From Mesorhizobium amorphae (GTDB lineage: Bacteria; Pseudomonadota; Alphaproteobacteria; Rhizobiales; Rhizobiaceae), in assembly GCF_014843845.1 (NCBI RefSeq), contig NZ_JHQS01000062.1:62001-126000 (forward strand): 64,000 nt of DNA. Reading direction: 5' to 3'. The translations under genes were made by a program, and so were the position numbers. Each line of letters starts with the position of its first letter. The stretch's first letter is position 1. Shown here piece after piece: positions 26,201 to 34,177 of this stretch. The notes beneath the pieces were generated by a model. That model saw nothing but the letters and a program-made list of their open reading frames with translations, searched no databases and was not told where the DNA came from.

Positions 26201-27502
26201 TCACTCAGCCGCGTAGGAAAGGGCTGAAGTTTCGGCAGATGCCGCGCGCTCCATCCGCCGGATGGAGACGTGCATCCAGGCAAAGCAGGTGGCGACGATG
26301 ACGAAGAGCAGCATGAAGCAGCTCGACCATACGCCCGTGAGGTCGTTGAGGGCGCCAAAGGCGATCGGCAGGACAAAGCCGCCGAGCCCGCCGATCATGC
26401 CGACAACGCCGCCGACCGCGCCGACGCTGCCTGGATAATAGGCCGGAATGTGCTTGTAGACGGCGGCCTTGCCCAGGCTCATGAAGAAGCCGAGTATCGA
26501 GGCGACGGCGATGAAGGCGACCGGCCCGATGGCGAAGTGGAAGGGGATCGGCCCGCTGATGCCGTGAACGACATAGTCGGCCGACGGCAGCGACAGGATC
26601 AGCGTGGCGACGGACGACACAGCGAAGGTCCAGTAGAGCACGGTGCGAGCGCCGATCCGGTCGGAGAGCACGCCGCCATAGGCGCGGAAGATGCTTGCCG
26701 GGATCGAATAGGCAGCGCCGATCATGCCGGCTGTCGCCAGCCCGAAGCCGTAGACCCCGATCAGGTAGCGCGGCAACCACAGCGACAACGCGACGAACGC
26801 ACCGAAGGCGAAGAAATAGTAGAGGGCGAAGCGCCAGACCTGCAGGTTCTTCAGCGGCGCGAATTCCTGCCAGAAGCTTCTCGCGGGCGCCGCCTTGCCG
26901 GCGCGGCGCTCACGGATGACCGGATCGTCGCTGGTCGTGAACCAGAAGACGACGGCCATGACGACGAGTGCCGCCGCCCAGATCAGCGCGACCGACTGCC
27001 AGCCCCAGGAGAGAAGCACGAACGGAGCCAGGAACTTGGTGACCGCGGCCCCGACATTGCCGACACCGAAGATGCCGAGGGCCGTGCCCTGCTTGCCGGC
27101 GGGGAAAAAGCGCGAGACATAGGCGACGCCGACGGCGAAGGAACCACCGGCGAGCCCGACGCCGAGCGCGGCGACCAGCATCTGCCCGTAGGTGTGCGCA
27201 AAGGCGAGCAGGAAGGTCGCGACCGCCGCCGCAAGCATGGTCGCGGTGTAGACCAGCCGTCCGCCAAAACGGTCGGTCCAGACGCCGAGCACCATGCGCA
27301 CGAGCGAGCCGGTGAGGATCGGCGTGCCGACGAGCAGGCCGAACTCCGTCTCGTTCAGCCCCAGCTCCTGCTTTATGCGGACGCCGATGATTGAAAAGAT
27401 CGTCCACACCGCGAAGCAGACAGTAAAGGCGATGGTGGACATCATGAGCGCCTGCCTGGGGGCACTATCCTGGCTGGGCGCGGCTGGGAGATTTGCAGTC
27501 AT
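26201..27502 (-). CDS. narK: Nitrate/nitrite MFS transporter
   Basis: Twelve-helix inner-membrane carrier (433 residues) of the nitrate/nitrite porter family. Family motifs seen are GTPILTGSLVRMVLGVWTDRFGGR, the glycine-rich GVGLAGGSFAVGVAYVSRFFP segment and the second one GGVVGMIGGLGGFVLPIAFG. Position at the head of the nirBD-nasA operon supports nitrate uptake and/or nitrite export. GGAG lies upstream of ATG 27502. It is controlled by the sigma-54 promoter and leader at 27774-27925, with an nrtA fragment in between. Confidence 0.93.
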   Translation of the reverse strand: MTANLPAAPSQDSAPRQALMMSTIAFTVCFAVWTIFSIIGVRIKQELGLNETEFGLLVGTPILTGSLVRMVLGVWTDRFGGRLVYTATMLAAAVATFLLAFAHTYGQMLVAALGVGLAGGSFAVGVAYVSRFFPAGKQGTALGIFGVGNVGAAVTKFLAPFVLLSWGWQSVALIWAAALVVMAVVFWFTTSDDPVIRERRAGKAAPARSFWQEFAPLKNLQVWRFALYYFFAFGAFVALSLWLPRYLIGVYGFGLATAGMIGAAYSIPASIFRAYGGVLSDRIGARTVLYWTFAVSSVATLILSLPSADYVVHGISGPIPFHFAIGPVAFIAVASILGFFMSLGKAAVYKHIPAYYPGSVGAVGGVVGMIGGLGGFVLPIAFGALNDLTGVWSSCFMLLFVIVATCFAWMHVSIRRMERAASAETSALSYAAE

Positions 27503-27504
27503 TT

Positions 27505-27718
27505 CAGGCTCCGGTGATTGTCAGCGGCGCGGCATCGGCGAGCTGGATGAAACCGAGCTCTGCGCGGTCACCGCGGGACCCTGGCCGTTAGTCTTGGCGC
27601 CTGCGGGAAAGAGGAGGAGCGCGGCGGTGAACAGTGCCGCGGTCAGCGCGCTGCTGGCCAGAAAATCGCGGCGCGTGAAGTCCGCGAGGGACGCGCCAGT
27701 TCCGATCCGTTTCGTCAT
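27505..27718 (-). pseudogene. nrtA fragment (signal peptide plus start of mature region, frameshifted)
   Basis: From ATG 27718 the frame reads MTKRIGTGASLADFTRRDFL and a twin-arginine signal peptide, matching the start of the intact nrtA (MTKRI ... MTRRNFLMASA). Near 27560 one base is missing relative to nrtA; after it the nrtA frame resumes as LGFIQLADAAPLTIT (intact gene: LGFIALTDAAPLMIA) and stops at 27505, three bases before narK. The frame without correction runs to 27521. It may still be translated as a short exported peptide, but origin as an nrtA deletion remnant is clear. Confidence 0.85.
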
Positions 27719-27773
27719 CGTCGTCTCCGTTGGGCGCCGCTTGGGACCAGCGCCGTCGATTGCGTGTTCGGTC

Positions 27774-27848
27774 AAAACAAAAAAGCTGCCGGCCAGGCCT
27801 CGCGCGTCCGCCCATCCGGGATCGCGTGTTGACCTGAGCGGCAGCTTT
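27774..27848 (-). terminator. Leader terminator/antiterminator upstream of narK
   Basis: On the minus strand AAAGCTGCC (5' arm, 27840-27848) pairs with GGCAGCTTT, followed by TTTTGTTTT. Inner CAGG/CCTG and CGCG/CGCG pairs extend the long stem. The 5' arm is also the loop and right stem of a small GGC-AAAGCT-GCC hairpin, so the two folds exclude each other, as needed for antitermination. Compared with the nrtA leader, one pair changes from U-A to U-G and stays paired. Confidence 0.8.
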
Positions 27849-27874
27849 GCCTGTGGCGCCCGTCATTGGACGCC
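27840..27874 (-). promoter_or_regulatory. ANTAR-type two-hairpin leader RNA upstream of narK
   Basis: Hairpin 1 (27855-27874) has the stem GGCGTCC/GGGCGCC and a six-base loop AATGAC. Hairpin 2 lies a few bases downstream with the short stem GGC/GCC and the loop AAAGCT. Both loops have A at position 1 and G at position 4, the rule known for RNAs bound by ANTAR antiterminators such as NasR and NasT. The NasT gene is 5 kb away. The stem of hairpin 2 is only three clear pairs, so it is the weaker part. Confidence 0.8.
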
Positions 27875-27909
27875 GTGTTTCTTGGCCCATGCGGGCCTGC
27901 ATTCTGGAA

Positions 27910-27925
27910 AGCAGGAAGCGTGCCA
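27910..27925 (-). promoter_or_regulatory. Sigma-54 promoter of the narK operon
   Basis: Minus-strand TGGCACGCTTCCTGCT matches the -24/-12 consensus TGGCAC-N5-TTGC with GG and GC exactly ten bases apart. It lies about 35 bases upstream of the leader hairpin. A palindromic NtrC-like site is at 28034-28048. The same geometry is found upstream of nrtA. Confidence 0.85.
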
Positions 27926-28033
27926 ACTCGACAGCGCGCTGGATTATCGAATGAACTCAATGCGAAGCCGCAGCATCGCGACTTTTCAAGCCCGGCTGCG
28001 GATCAAAGATTAGTCAGAATGCCTTGCACGGCA

Positions 28034-28048
28034 GCATAATATTTGTGC
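28034..28048. promoter_or_regulatory. NtrC-like enhancer site
   Basis: GCAT-AATATTT-GTGC matches the NtrC dyad (GCAC-N7-GTGC) with one mismatch. It ends 109 bases upstream of the sigma-54 promoter, a usual enhancer distance and almost the same as for the nrtA promoter (110 bases). Role is inferred from position and pattern. Confidence 0.55.
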
Positions 28049-28108
28049 AATGCGGTATATCGCCTAATGCCGATGCAGATTCCCCGTTGCCGATGATCGG
28101 TCATGGCC

Positions 28109-28906
28109 CTACTCCGCGGCTTCGACGAAGCGGTGGCGTTCGTAGAGGAACTTCAGCACCGCCTCGCGGCAGCGCAGGAAGGTGCGGTCGGAAGAGAGCT
28201 CGACGCGGCGGCGCGGCCGGGCCAGCGGCACGGCAAGCACCTCGCCGATGGTCGCCGCCGGACCGTTGGTCATCATGACGATACGGTCGGAGAGCAGCAC
28301 CGCCTCGTCGACATCATGGGTAATCATGATCGTCGTCGAGCCAAGCCTGGAATGGATGTCCATCACCGCGTCCTGCAGATGCGCGCGGGTCAGCGCGTCC
28401 AGCGCGCCGAACGGTTCGTCGAGCAGCAGGATCTTCGGTTCCATGGCGAGCGCACGCGCAATGCCGACGCGCTGCTTCATGCCGCCCGAGATCTCGGCCG
28501 GGCGCTTGTCCCTGGCATGCGCCATCTGGACGAGGTCGAGATTGCGCATGATCCAGTCGTGGCGCTCGGCCTTTGTCCTGGTCGAACCGAAGACTTTCGA
28601 CACCGCCAGGTTGATGTTCTCGTAGACGGTGAGCCAAGGCAGCAGCGAGTGGTTCTGGAACACCACGGCGCGCTCCGGTCCCGGGCTGTCGACCTCCTTG
28701 TCCTCGAGCAGCACGGCGCCGGCGGAGACCTTGGTCAGCCCGGCGATCAGGTTGAGCAAGGTCGACTTGCCGCAGCCGGAATGGCCGATGATGGAGACGA
28801 ATTCGCCCTTGTCGATGGTCAGTCTTATGTCTTTCAGCACCTCGCTGACCTGGCCGCCGCGGGCAAAGGATTTGTCGATATGGTCGAGCTTCAGATAGGC
28901 CGTCAT
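28109..28906 (-). CDS. nrtC: Nitrate ABC transporter ATP-binding protein
   Basis: A 265-residue ABC ATPase of the nitrate/taurine/sulfonate family. Visible: Walker A GHSGCGKST, Q-loop (VVFQNHSLLPWL), signature-like EISGGMKQRVGIARAL, Walker B KILLLDEPFGALD and the switch His (MITHDVDEAV). Start is ATG 28906 just after the nrtB stop; the upstream frame to 29077 lies inside nrtB. It is shorter than cyanobacterial NrtC because it lacks the substrate-binding-like C-terminal domain. Third gene of nrtABC. The symbol nrtD is used in some genomes. Confidence 0.9.
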   Translation of the reverse strand: MTAYLKLDHIDKSFARGGQVSEVLKDIRLTIDKGEFVSIIGHSGCGKSTLLNLIAGLTKVSAGAVLLEDKEVDSPGPERAVVFQNHSLLPWLTVYENINLAVSKVFGSTRTKAERHDWIMRNLDLVQMAHARDKRPAEISGGMKQRVGIARALAMEPKILLLDEPFGALDALTRAHLQDAVMDIHSRLGSTTIMITHDVDEAVLLSDRIVMMTNGPAATIGEVLAVPLARPRRRVELSSDRTFLRCREAVLKFLYERHRFVEAAE

Positions 28907-28916
28907 GGCGCTTTCC

Positions 28917-29813
28917 TCACTTTGCCGTTGTGCCGCGGGTGACGAAGGCGCCGACCGCCGCGACCAGGCGGTCGAGGCAAAAGCCGGTGACGCCGATATA
29001 GGCAAGCGCGACGATGATGTCGGGCAGCCGCGACGAGTTCCACGCATCCCAGATGAAGAAGCCGATGCCGACGCCACCGGTCAGCATTTCGGCGGCGACG
29101 ATGGCGAGCCAGGACAGGCCGATGCCAATCCTCAAGCCGGTGAAGATGTAGGGCGCTGCCGCCGGCACCATGATCTTGACGAAGAACTCGATCTGGTTGA
29201 GCCGCAGGATACGGGCGACGTTGCGGTAGTCCTCGGGAATGTTGCGGACGCCGACGGCGGTGTTGATGATGATCGGCCAGATCGAGGTGATGAAGATGAC
29301 GAAGATCGCCGACGGGCTGGAATCGCGGAAAGCCGCCAGCGACAGCGGCAGCCAGGCGAGCGGCGGCACGGTGCGCAGGATCTGGAACACCGGGTCGAGG
29401 CCGCGCATCGCCCAGATAGACTGGCCGACCAGGGCACCCAGCGCGACACCGACGATTGCCGCGAGGCCAAAGCCGATGGCGACCCGCTGCAGCGAGATCA
29501 GCACCCGCCAGGCGAGGCCGATATCCTGCGGACCATTATCGAAGAAGGGATGCGCGATCAGGTCATAGGCCTCGGTCCAGACCTGACTCGGCGGCGGCAG
29601 GCTGGCCGTCGGCGACGAGCAGGCGATCTGCCATACGACAAGCATGAGCACGATGACGACGGCCGGCGGCAGCAGCGTGCCGGCCAGTTTGCTCAAGATC
29701 GCGAGCAGGTCGAAGCGACGCCGCGCCTTGGTGGCGAAAGCGATCACCCTCGACGGCTCGGCCGGCGCTGGAAACACCTTCACCTTGGTGTCCTCGATGG
29801 CTTGGATTGACAT
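28917..29813 (-). CDS. nrtB: Nitrate ABC transporter permease
   Basis: A 298-residue inner-membrane permease with about six helices. The ABC permease EAA-type loop is near ILRTVPPLAWLPLSLAAF, and the pattern RIGIGLSWLAIVAAEML is typical for NrtB/SsuC/TauC permeases. ATG 29813 (MSIQAIEDTK) is preferred over upstream in-frame codons. It lies between nrtA and nrtC in the same operon and partners with both. Confidence 0.92.
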   Translation of the reverse strand: MSIQAIEDTKVKVFPAPAEPSRVIAFATKARRRFDLLAILSKLAGTLLPPAVVIVLMLVVWQIACSSPTASLPPPSQVWTEAYDLIAHPFFDNGPQDIGLAWRVLISLQRVAIGFGLAAIVGVALGALVGQSIWAMRGLDPVFQILRTVPPLAWLPLSLAAFRDSSPSAIFVIFITSIWPIIINTAVGVRNIPEDYRNVARILRLNQIEFFVKIMVPAAAPYIFTGLRIGIGLSWLAIVAAEMLTGGVGIGFFIWDAWNSSRLPDIIVALAYIGVTGFCLDRLVAAVGAFVTRGTTAK

Positions 29814-29910
29814 GTCTGAGGGTAACTCCGTGGTCGGATCTGGCGACAAGCGGCTGATGCCGCTTGCGCCTGGCGCTGGAGGCGACAACGGCGCTAAGGC
29901 GCCGTTGCGC

Positions 29911-31233
29911 TTAAGCCGATGCCTTGATCTTCAGGCTGTCCAGATAGGCCGACGGGTTGGCCGGATCGAAGGTCTTGCCGTCGAAGAAGGTCTCGACGCC
30001 GCGAGACGACGATGCCGGAATATCAGCAGCGGCGACGCCGAGGTCCTTTGCCGCCTCGCGCCACAGATCCTCGCGGTTGACCTGGTCGACCAGCGCCTTG
30101 ATGTCGGTGGTCGGCGCGAACTTGCCCCAGCGGATGTTTTCGGCGAGGAACCAGCTGTCATGGCTCTTGAACGGATAGGACACGCCGTCCTTCCAGAACT
30201 TCATGTAGAGGTCGGTGCCAGAGGCGACGCGGCCGTTGCCGTAGTTGATGTCGCCCTTGAGGCGGCCGATGATGTCGGCGGTCGGCACGTTCATCCATTG
30301 CCGCTTGCCGATGATGGCGGCCATCTCGTCCTTGTTTTCCTTGGCCTCGCACCATTGCTGGGCTTCCATGACGGCCATCAGGATGGCCTTGGTGGCGTTC
30401 GGGTTCTTTTCGATGAAGGCTGCGCGCAGGCCGAGCGCCTTTTCCGGATGGCCCTTCCACAATTCGCCCGTGGTGGCGGCGGTGAAGCCGACGCCCTGGT
30501 GGACGAGCTGCTCGTTCCACGGCTCGCCGACGCAGAACACGTCCATGTTGCCGACCTTCATGTTGGCCACCATCTGCGGCGGCGGCACGACGATGGTCGA
30601 GACGTCCTTGTCGGGATCGATGCCGCCTGCGGCCAGCCAGTAGCGCAGCCACAGGTCATGCGTGCCGCCCGGGAAGGTCATGGCGGCCTTGACCTCCTTG
30701 CCCTCGGCCCTCTTGGCGGCGAAGGCCTCCTTCAGCTTGGAGGCGTCGAGGCCGACGCCGGTGGCGGCATATTCCTGCGCGACCGAGATGCCCTGGCAGT
30801 CGTAGTTCAGCCGCGCCACGATCGCCATCGGCAGCGGCTGGTTGTTCTGCGTCACCTTGCCGGTGTGCATCAGGTAAGGCATCGGCGTGAGGATGTGGGC
30901 GCCGTCGATGCCGTTGGCCTCGCCGCCGAGCATCAGATTGTCACGCGTCGCGCCCCAGGAGGCCTGCTTCAGCACCTCGACATCGGGCATGCCGAACTTG
31001 GCGAACAGACCCTTTTCCTTGGCGATCATCAGCGGGGCGGCATCGGTCAGCGCGATGAAGCCGAGCTTGGCGCCGGTCACTTCCGGAGCGGCCGGCGCCG
31101 CATAGGCGCCGGAGGGCAGCAGCGCACGCGCCGCCGCCAGGGTTGCCGCGGTGGCAGCACTTGCCATCAGGAAATTGCGGCGGGTCATGCCCTCGAGAGG
31201 GGCTTCGGTCTTGATGCGTTTCGTCATCGTCAT
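29911..31233 (-). CDS. nrtA: Nitrate ABC transporter substrate-binding protein
   Basis: Periplasmic nitrate receptor of about 440 residues. It has a twin-arginine signal (MTRRNFLMASA ... SGAYA) and then the NrtA-type fold (LGFIALTDAAPLMIAKEKGLF at the mature N-terminus; TFPGGTHDLWLRYWLAAGGI; FCVGEPWNEQLVHQG). The start is ATG 31233 or 31227. First gene of nrtABC, preceded by a leader with ANTAR hairpins and a sigma-54 promoter. A frameshifted copy of its first 55 codons lies upstream of narK. Confidence 0.95.
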   Translation of the reverse strand: MTMTKRIKTEAPLEGMTRRNFLMASAATAATLAAARALLPSGAYAAPAAPEVTGAKLGFIALTDAAPLMIAKEKGLFAKFGMPDVEVLKQASWGATRDNLMLGGEANGIDGAHILTPMPYLMHTGKVTQNNQPLPMAIVARLNYDCQGISVAQEYAATGVGLDASKLKEAFAAKRAEGKEVKAAMTFPGGTHDLWLRYWLAAGGIDPDKDVSTIVVPPPQMVANMKVGNMDVFCVGEPWNEQLVHQGVGFTAATTGELWKGHPEKALGLRAAFIEKNPNATKAILMAVMEAQQWCEAKENKDEMAAIIGKRQWMNVPTADIIGRLKGDINYGNGRVASGTDLYMKFWKDGVSYPFKSHDSWFLAENIRWGKFAPTTDIKALVDQVNREDLWREAAKDLGVAAADIPASSSRGVETFFDGKTFDPANPSAYLDSLKIKASA

Positions 31234-31283
31234 CTCCGGTTGGGCGCCGCTCGGGATCGGCGCCGTCGATTGCGTGTTCGATC

Positions 31284-31358
31284 AAAACAAAAAAGCCGCC
31301 GGCCAGGCCGCGCGCGTCCGTCCATCCGGGATCGCGTGTTGACCTGAGCGGCAGCTTT
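31284..31358 (-). terminator. Leader terminator/antiterminator upstream of nrtA
   Basis: Minus-strand AAAGCTGCC (31350-31358) pairs with GGCGGCTTTT and is followed by TTGTTTT (U-tract within 31284-31294). CAGG/CCTG and CGCG/CGCG pairs lie inside. The 5' arm overlaps hairpin 2 of the leader, so terminator and ANTAR-bound form are mutually exclusive. About 50 bases remain to the nrtA start. Confidence 0.8.
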
Positions 31359-31384
31359 GCCTGTGGCGCCCGCCATTGGACGCC
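31350..31384 (-). promoter_or_regulatory. ANTAR-type two-hairpin leader RNA upstream of nrtA
   Basis: Hairpin 1 (31365-31384): stem GGCGTCC/GGGCGCC with hexaloop AATGGC. Hairpin 2: GGC-AAAGCT-GCC. Loop positions 1 (A) and 4 (G) agree with the ANTAR target rule; position 5 of loop 1 differs from the narK leader (G for A), as expected for a base free to vary. It starts about 24 bases after the predicted transcription start of the sigma-54 promoter. Confidence 0.8.
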
Positions 31385-31419
31385 CGTTCCGTGACCCTAG
31401 AAGAGCCTGCCTATGACAA

Positions 31420-31435
31420 AGCAGGAACCGTGCCA
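31420..31435 (-). promoter_or_regulatory. Sigma-54 promoter of the nrtABC operon
   Basis: Minus-strand TGGCACGGTTCCTGCT has the -24 GG and -12 GC separated by ten bases, a near-perfect RpoN site. It lies upstream of the leader hairpins and downstream of the NtrC-like dyad at 31545-31560. This predicts nitrogen-limitation control in addition to NasT. Confidence 0.87.
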
Positions 31436-31544
31436 GTTTCGAGCCGGAGCGAAAATATCAATGAAATCAGTGGTAGATGTGGAGGACAACTGCGCCGGGC
31501 TACAAATCAAACAGGCCAAAGATTGTTCATTAGCGCAAGCGCAC

Positions 31545-31560
31545 GCACAATTTTTGTGCA
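31545..31560. promoter_or_regulatory. NtrC-like enhancer site
   Basis: GCAC-AATTTTT-GTGCA is a full match to the NtrC dyad GCAC-N7-GTGC. It is 110 bases upstream of the sigma-54 promoter. A further TTGCAC half-site follows at 31562. It lies in the gap between the nasS stop and the nrtA promoter. Confidence 0.65.
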
Positions 31561-31585
31561 TTGCACAAGAATGGCGCGAAAATGA

Positions 31586-32824
31586 TCAGGCCTCAGCGCG
31601 GGCCGATTTCTGGCCGGCAATGTAGGCGTCGATCTCGTCGGGATCGAAGATCTGGCCGTCGAAGAAACCGTCGGGACCGAGCACCAGACTTGCCCCTGCC
31701 GAACCGACCGGCGTCGCGGCCTTCAGCGCGCCCTCGACCTTGGCATTGGCGCCGGGAAGCGCCACGCCGAGCGGCTTCAGCGCCGAGCGGTAGAGGTCGG
31801 GCCGATAACACTCCCTGGCGATAGCAAGGTTCTCCGGCGTGTGCGCGACATGCCCCCAGCGTACCATCTGCGTGTAGAACCACAGCGCGTGGCTCTTCCA
31901 GGGAAAATTCGCCGCCTTGTCGAAAGGCACGAAGAAGTCGTCGATCGCCCGCTTCGCGCCGCCGCCCAGATCGAGATGGCCGGTCAGGATCGGCATCTGC
32001 ACTGCCGGCGGCAGGCCGAGAAAGCCGGGCTGCGCCATCAGCGCAGCCAATTCCCCGTGGTTGGCCGGATCCTGGCACCAGCGGGCCGAATGATGCAGGG
32101 CGCGCAGCAGCGCCGCCAGCGCATCCGGGTTCTCCTCGGCCCACGCCTTGCGCACACCAACCACCTTCTCTGGGCTATTGCGCCACAGCAACGCCTTCAC
32201 GGTGACGATATGGCCGGTGCCGGCGGCGACCGAGGCACTGTTCCACGGTTCGCCGACGCAGTAGCCGTCAATGCGGCCGGCGGCCAGCGCATCGGCCATG
32301 AAGGGCGGCGGCACGATGACGATCTCGATCTCTTGGGTCGGATCGACGCCGCAGGCGGCGAGCCAGTAGCGCAGCTCGTAATTGTGCCCGGAATGCGGAT
32401 GCACGACGGCGAAGCGCAGCGGATCGCGGCCGGCCCCTGCCCGTTCGCGGATCAGCGCGCGAAGGGCCGCACCGGCGCGCGCCGGGTCGAGGTCCGGCTC
32501 GGCGCCGTGCGTCGCCATGCCGGCCCAGACGGCATTGGAGATGGTGACGCAATTGCCTCCGAGCCCCAGCGAGAACGGCACGATCGTCTCCGAAGCGAGC
32601 GGCGTCAGGCCGAGATTGCAGGCGAGCGGCATCGGCCCCAGCATATGGGCGACATTGAAATGACCGATCGCCATGCGGTCGCGGATGTTGGCCCAGGAGG
32701 TCTCGCGGTGCAGCGTGAGCTCGATGCCTTCGCGCGCGGCAAAGCCCAATTCGCGCGCCGCGACCAGCACGGCGCTGTCGAAGAGCGGCATGAAGCCGGC
32801 GGTGATCTGGTGCGCAGCAGTCAT
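31586..32824 (-). CDS. nasS: Nitrate/nitrite sensor NasS
   Basis: A 412-residue NrtA-like binding protein without a signal peptide, so cytoplasmic. It has the NrtA-fold motifs HSGHNYELRYWLAACGVDP and IDGYCVGEPWNSASVAAG. In Paracoccus and Azotobacter, NasS holds NasT inactive until nitrate or nitrite binds. It starts two bases after the nasT stop, so the pair is translationally linked, and it lies directly upstream of the nrtABC control region. Confidence 0.93.
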   Translation of the reverse strand: MTAAHQITAGFMPLFDSAVLVAARELGFAAREGIELTLHRETSWANIRDRMAIGHFNVAHMLGPMPLACNLGLTPLASETIVPFSLGLGGNCVTISNAVWAGMATHGAEPDLDPARAGAALRALIRERAGAGRDPLRFAVVHPHSGHNYELRYWLAACGVDPTQEIEIVIVPPPFMADALAAGRIDGYCVGEPWNSASVAAGTGHIVTVKALLWRNSPEKVVGVRKAWAEENPDALAALLRALHHSARWCQDPANHGELAALMAQPGFLGLPPAVQMPILTGHLDLGGGAKRAIDDFFVPFDKAANFPWKSHALWFYTQMVRWGHVAHTPENLAIARECYRPDLYRSALKPLGVALPGANAKVEGALKAATPVGSAGASLVLGPDGFFDGQIFDPDEIDAYIAGQKSARAEA

Positions 32825-32826
32825 GC

Positions 32827-33423
32827 CTATTCGTCCTCCGAGAGCAGCCCGGCGGCGGTCACCAGGCTCTGGGCGATGTCGCTGATCTTGCGGTTCTGGT
32901 TCATCGCCGTCTTGCGCAGCAGCGTGTAGGCCGCCTCTTCGCTCAAGCCGCGCGACTTCATCAAAATGCCCTTGGCGCGGTCGATGACCTTGCGGCTCTC
33001 CAATTCGCTGCGCGCCTCCTCCAGTTCGCGCGCCATGCGCGAGAAGGCGTTGAAGCGGCTGACCGCCATGTCGAGGATCGGCTTGACGCGCTCCTGCCGC
33101 AGACCATCGACGACATAGGCCGACACGCCGGCATCGACGGCCGCCTCGATCGAAGCCTGGTCGGAGCGGTCGACGAACATGGCGATCGGCCGCTTCACCG
33201 CGCGCGACAGCTGGAACATGTTTTCCAGCATGTCGCGGTTCGGGTTTTCGAGATCGATGACAATGACATCAGGCTCGATCTCGGCAATGCGTCGCGCGAT
33301 GCCGGTGACGTCATGGATGACGGTGACCCGCTCATGCCCGGCCTCCCGCAGCCCGGCCTCGATGATCGAGGCACGGATGCGGTTTTCGTCGATCACCAGA
33401 ACGGCGAGTGAGGAGCGGACCAT
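32827..33423 (-). CDS. nasT: ANTAR-domain antiterminator NasT
   Basis: A 198-residue RNA-binding regulator: receiver-like domain (about 1-120, with DVIVIDLENP) and C-terminal ANTAR domain (about 130-190; ESRKVIDRAKGILMKSRGLSEEAAYTLLRKTAM, cited here as the family hallmark region at residues 139-171). NasT binds leader RNAs with A/G hexaloops and prevents termination. Two such leaders are present downstream, before nrtA and narK. Upstream gene of nasT-nasS. Confidence 0.95.
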   Translation of the reverse strand: MVRSSLAVLVIDENRIRASIIEAGLREAGHERVTVIHDVTGIARRIAEIEPDVIVIDLENPNRDMLENMFQLSRAVKRPIAMFVDRSDQASIEAAVDAGVSAYVVDGLRQERVKPILDMAVSRFNAFSRMARELEEARSELESRKVIDRAKGILMKSRGLSEEAAYTLLRKTAMNQNRKISDIAQSLVTAAGLLSEDE

Positions 33424-33510
33424 CGCTCCAATATGTCGAAGCGGGGGGATTGTGCAATGCGGGATGAAGGCCGCGCTCGGCCTGAAGAGGCGCGCGCTGG
33501 AAATTGACAG

Positions 33511-33708
33511 CTATGATTTTGTCGATGCGGATCCGCCTGTGACTGCAAGACAGCGCGCGGCGCGTTGTCTTGTTGTCAGCGTTGTCTTTGAGAGCACCTG
33601 CGCCAGGTATTTGGGGGTGCAGCCCATATCTTCGGCTACCGCCACAATGGAATTGCGGCCATCAGAGTTCGGCGTGTCTAAAATTGTGTAATTGATTGCG
33701 AAATCCAT
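33511..33708 (-). pseudogene. Possible transposase OrfA remnant
   Basis: A short frame contains SIVAVAEDMGCTPKYLAQVL, which resembles the helix-turn-helix of IS3-family OrfA proteins (A-I-x-x-V-A-x-x-x-G-C-T-x-x-x-L). No other part of an IS, no OrfB and no terminal repeats are visible. It overlaps the 3' end of the neighbouring HEPN gene. The call is weak and chance similarity is possible. Confidence 0.3.
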
Positions 33709-34126
33709 CTGACGCTTTGCTGCCGTGAAGGTAATTGTTCCGAAGGCGATTTATTATCAAAAGAATTGCGATCAGTTCATGCCTTGGTCCTGTTCGAACG
33801 TCGTCAAAAACCTCTAACACGCGCGCCTCCCCAAGGCCCCGCAGGCCCAGGGGATCATAATGTCGTGTCGGGTGGCCGCCGCTATAGTATCTATCTCGGT
33901 AGTACCCGAACGCGTCAGAGAATGCCTTCTGGGCAAACGCGGCTCCTCGCGGTAGCCGATCGACTGCATCGATTATTCCGCGAGCATCTGCCGTAGCTGG
34001 ATGGGAAATCTTCAATTCGAATAGTGCCCAAAGAACGGGGAAATCTCGAATTGCCATTCGCTCTTGTGGACTGAGCCGACGCCAAGAACCGTTCGTGTTA
34101 GCACCCAGCCACTGTCCTACATTCAT
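33662..34126 (-). CDS. Small protein with HEPN-like Rx4H motif
   Basis: Not recognised as a named family. The 154-residue protein is mostly helical and near its C-terminus has LIINRLRNNYLHG (R129-N-N-Y-L-H134), the R-x4-H catalytic motif of HEPN ribonucleases. ATG 34126 has a GGGGGG site five bases upstream; the frame extends to TTG 34138. It lies 51 bases after the ApeA-like gene on the same strand, suggesting a two-gene defence operon. Whether it is a second toxin, an inhibitor or a structural partner is unknown. Confidence 0.6.
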   Translation of the reverse strand: MNVGQWLGANTNGSWRRLSPQERMAIRDFPVLWALFELKISHPATADARGIIDAVDRLPRGAAFAQKAFSDAFGYYRDRYYSGGHPTRHYDPLGLRGLGEARVLEVFDDVRTGPRHELIAILLIINRLRNNYLHGSKASDGFRNQLHNFRHAEL

Positions 34127-34177
34127 AGTTCCCCCCAATTATTTTGCGTGAAAGAGCAACCTTGCCCGCGCCGCCTT

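Noticed and set aside
26270..27394. 374-codon plus-strand frame opposite narK
   Set aside because: Low-complexity Asp/Arg/Gly-rich sequence, antisense to a clear nitrate transporter.
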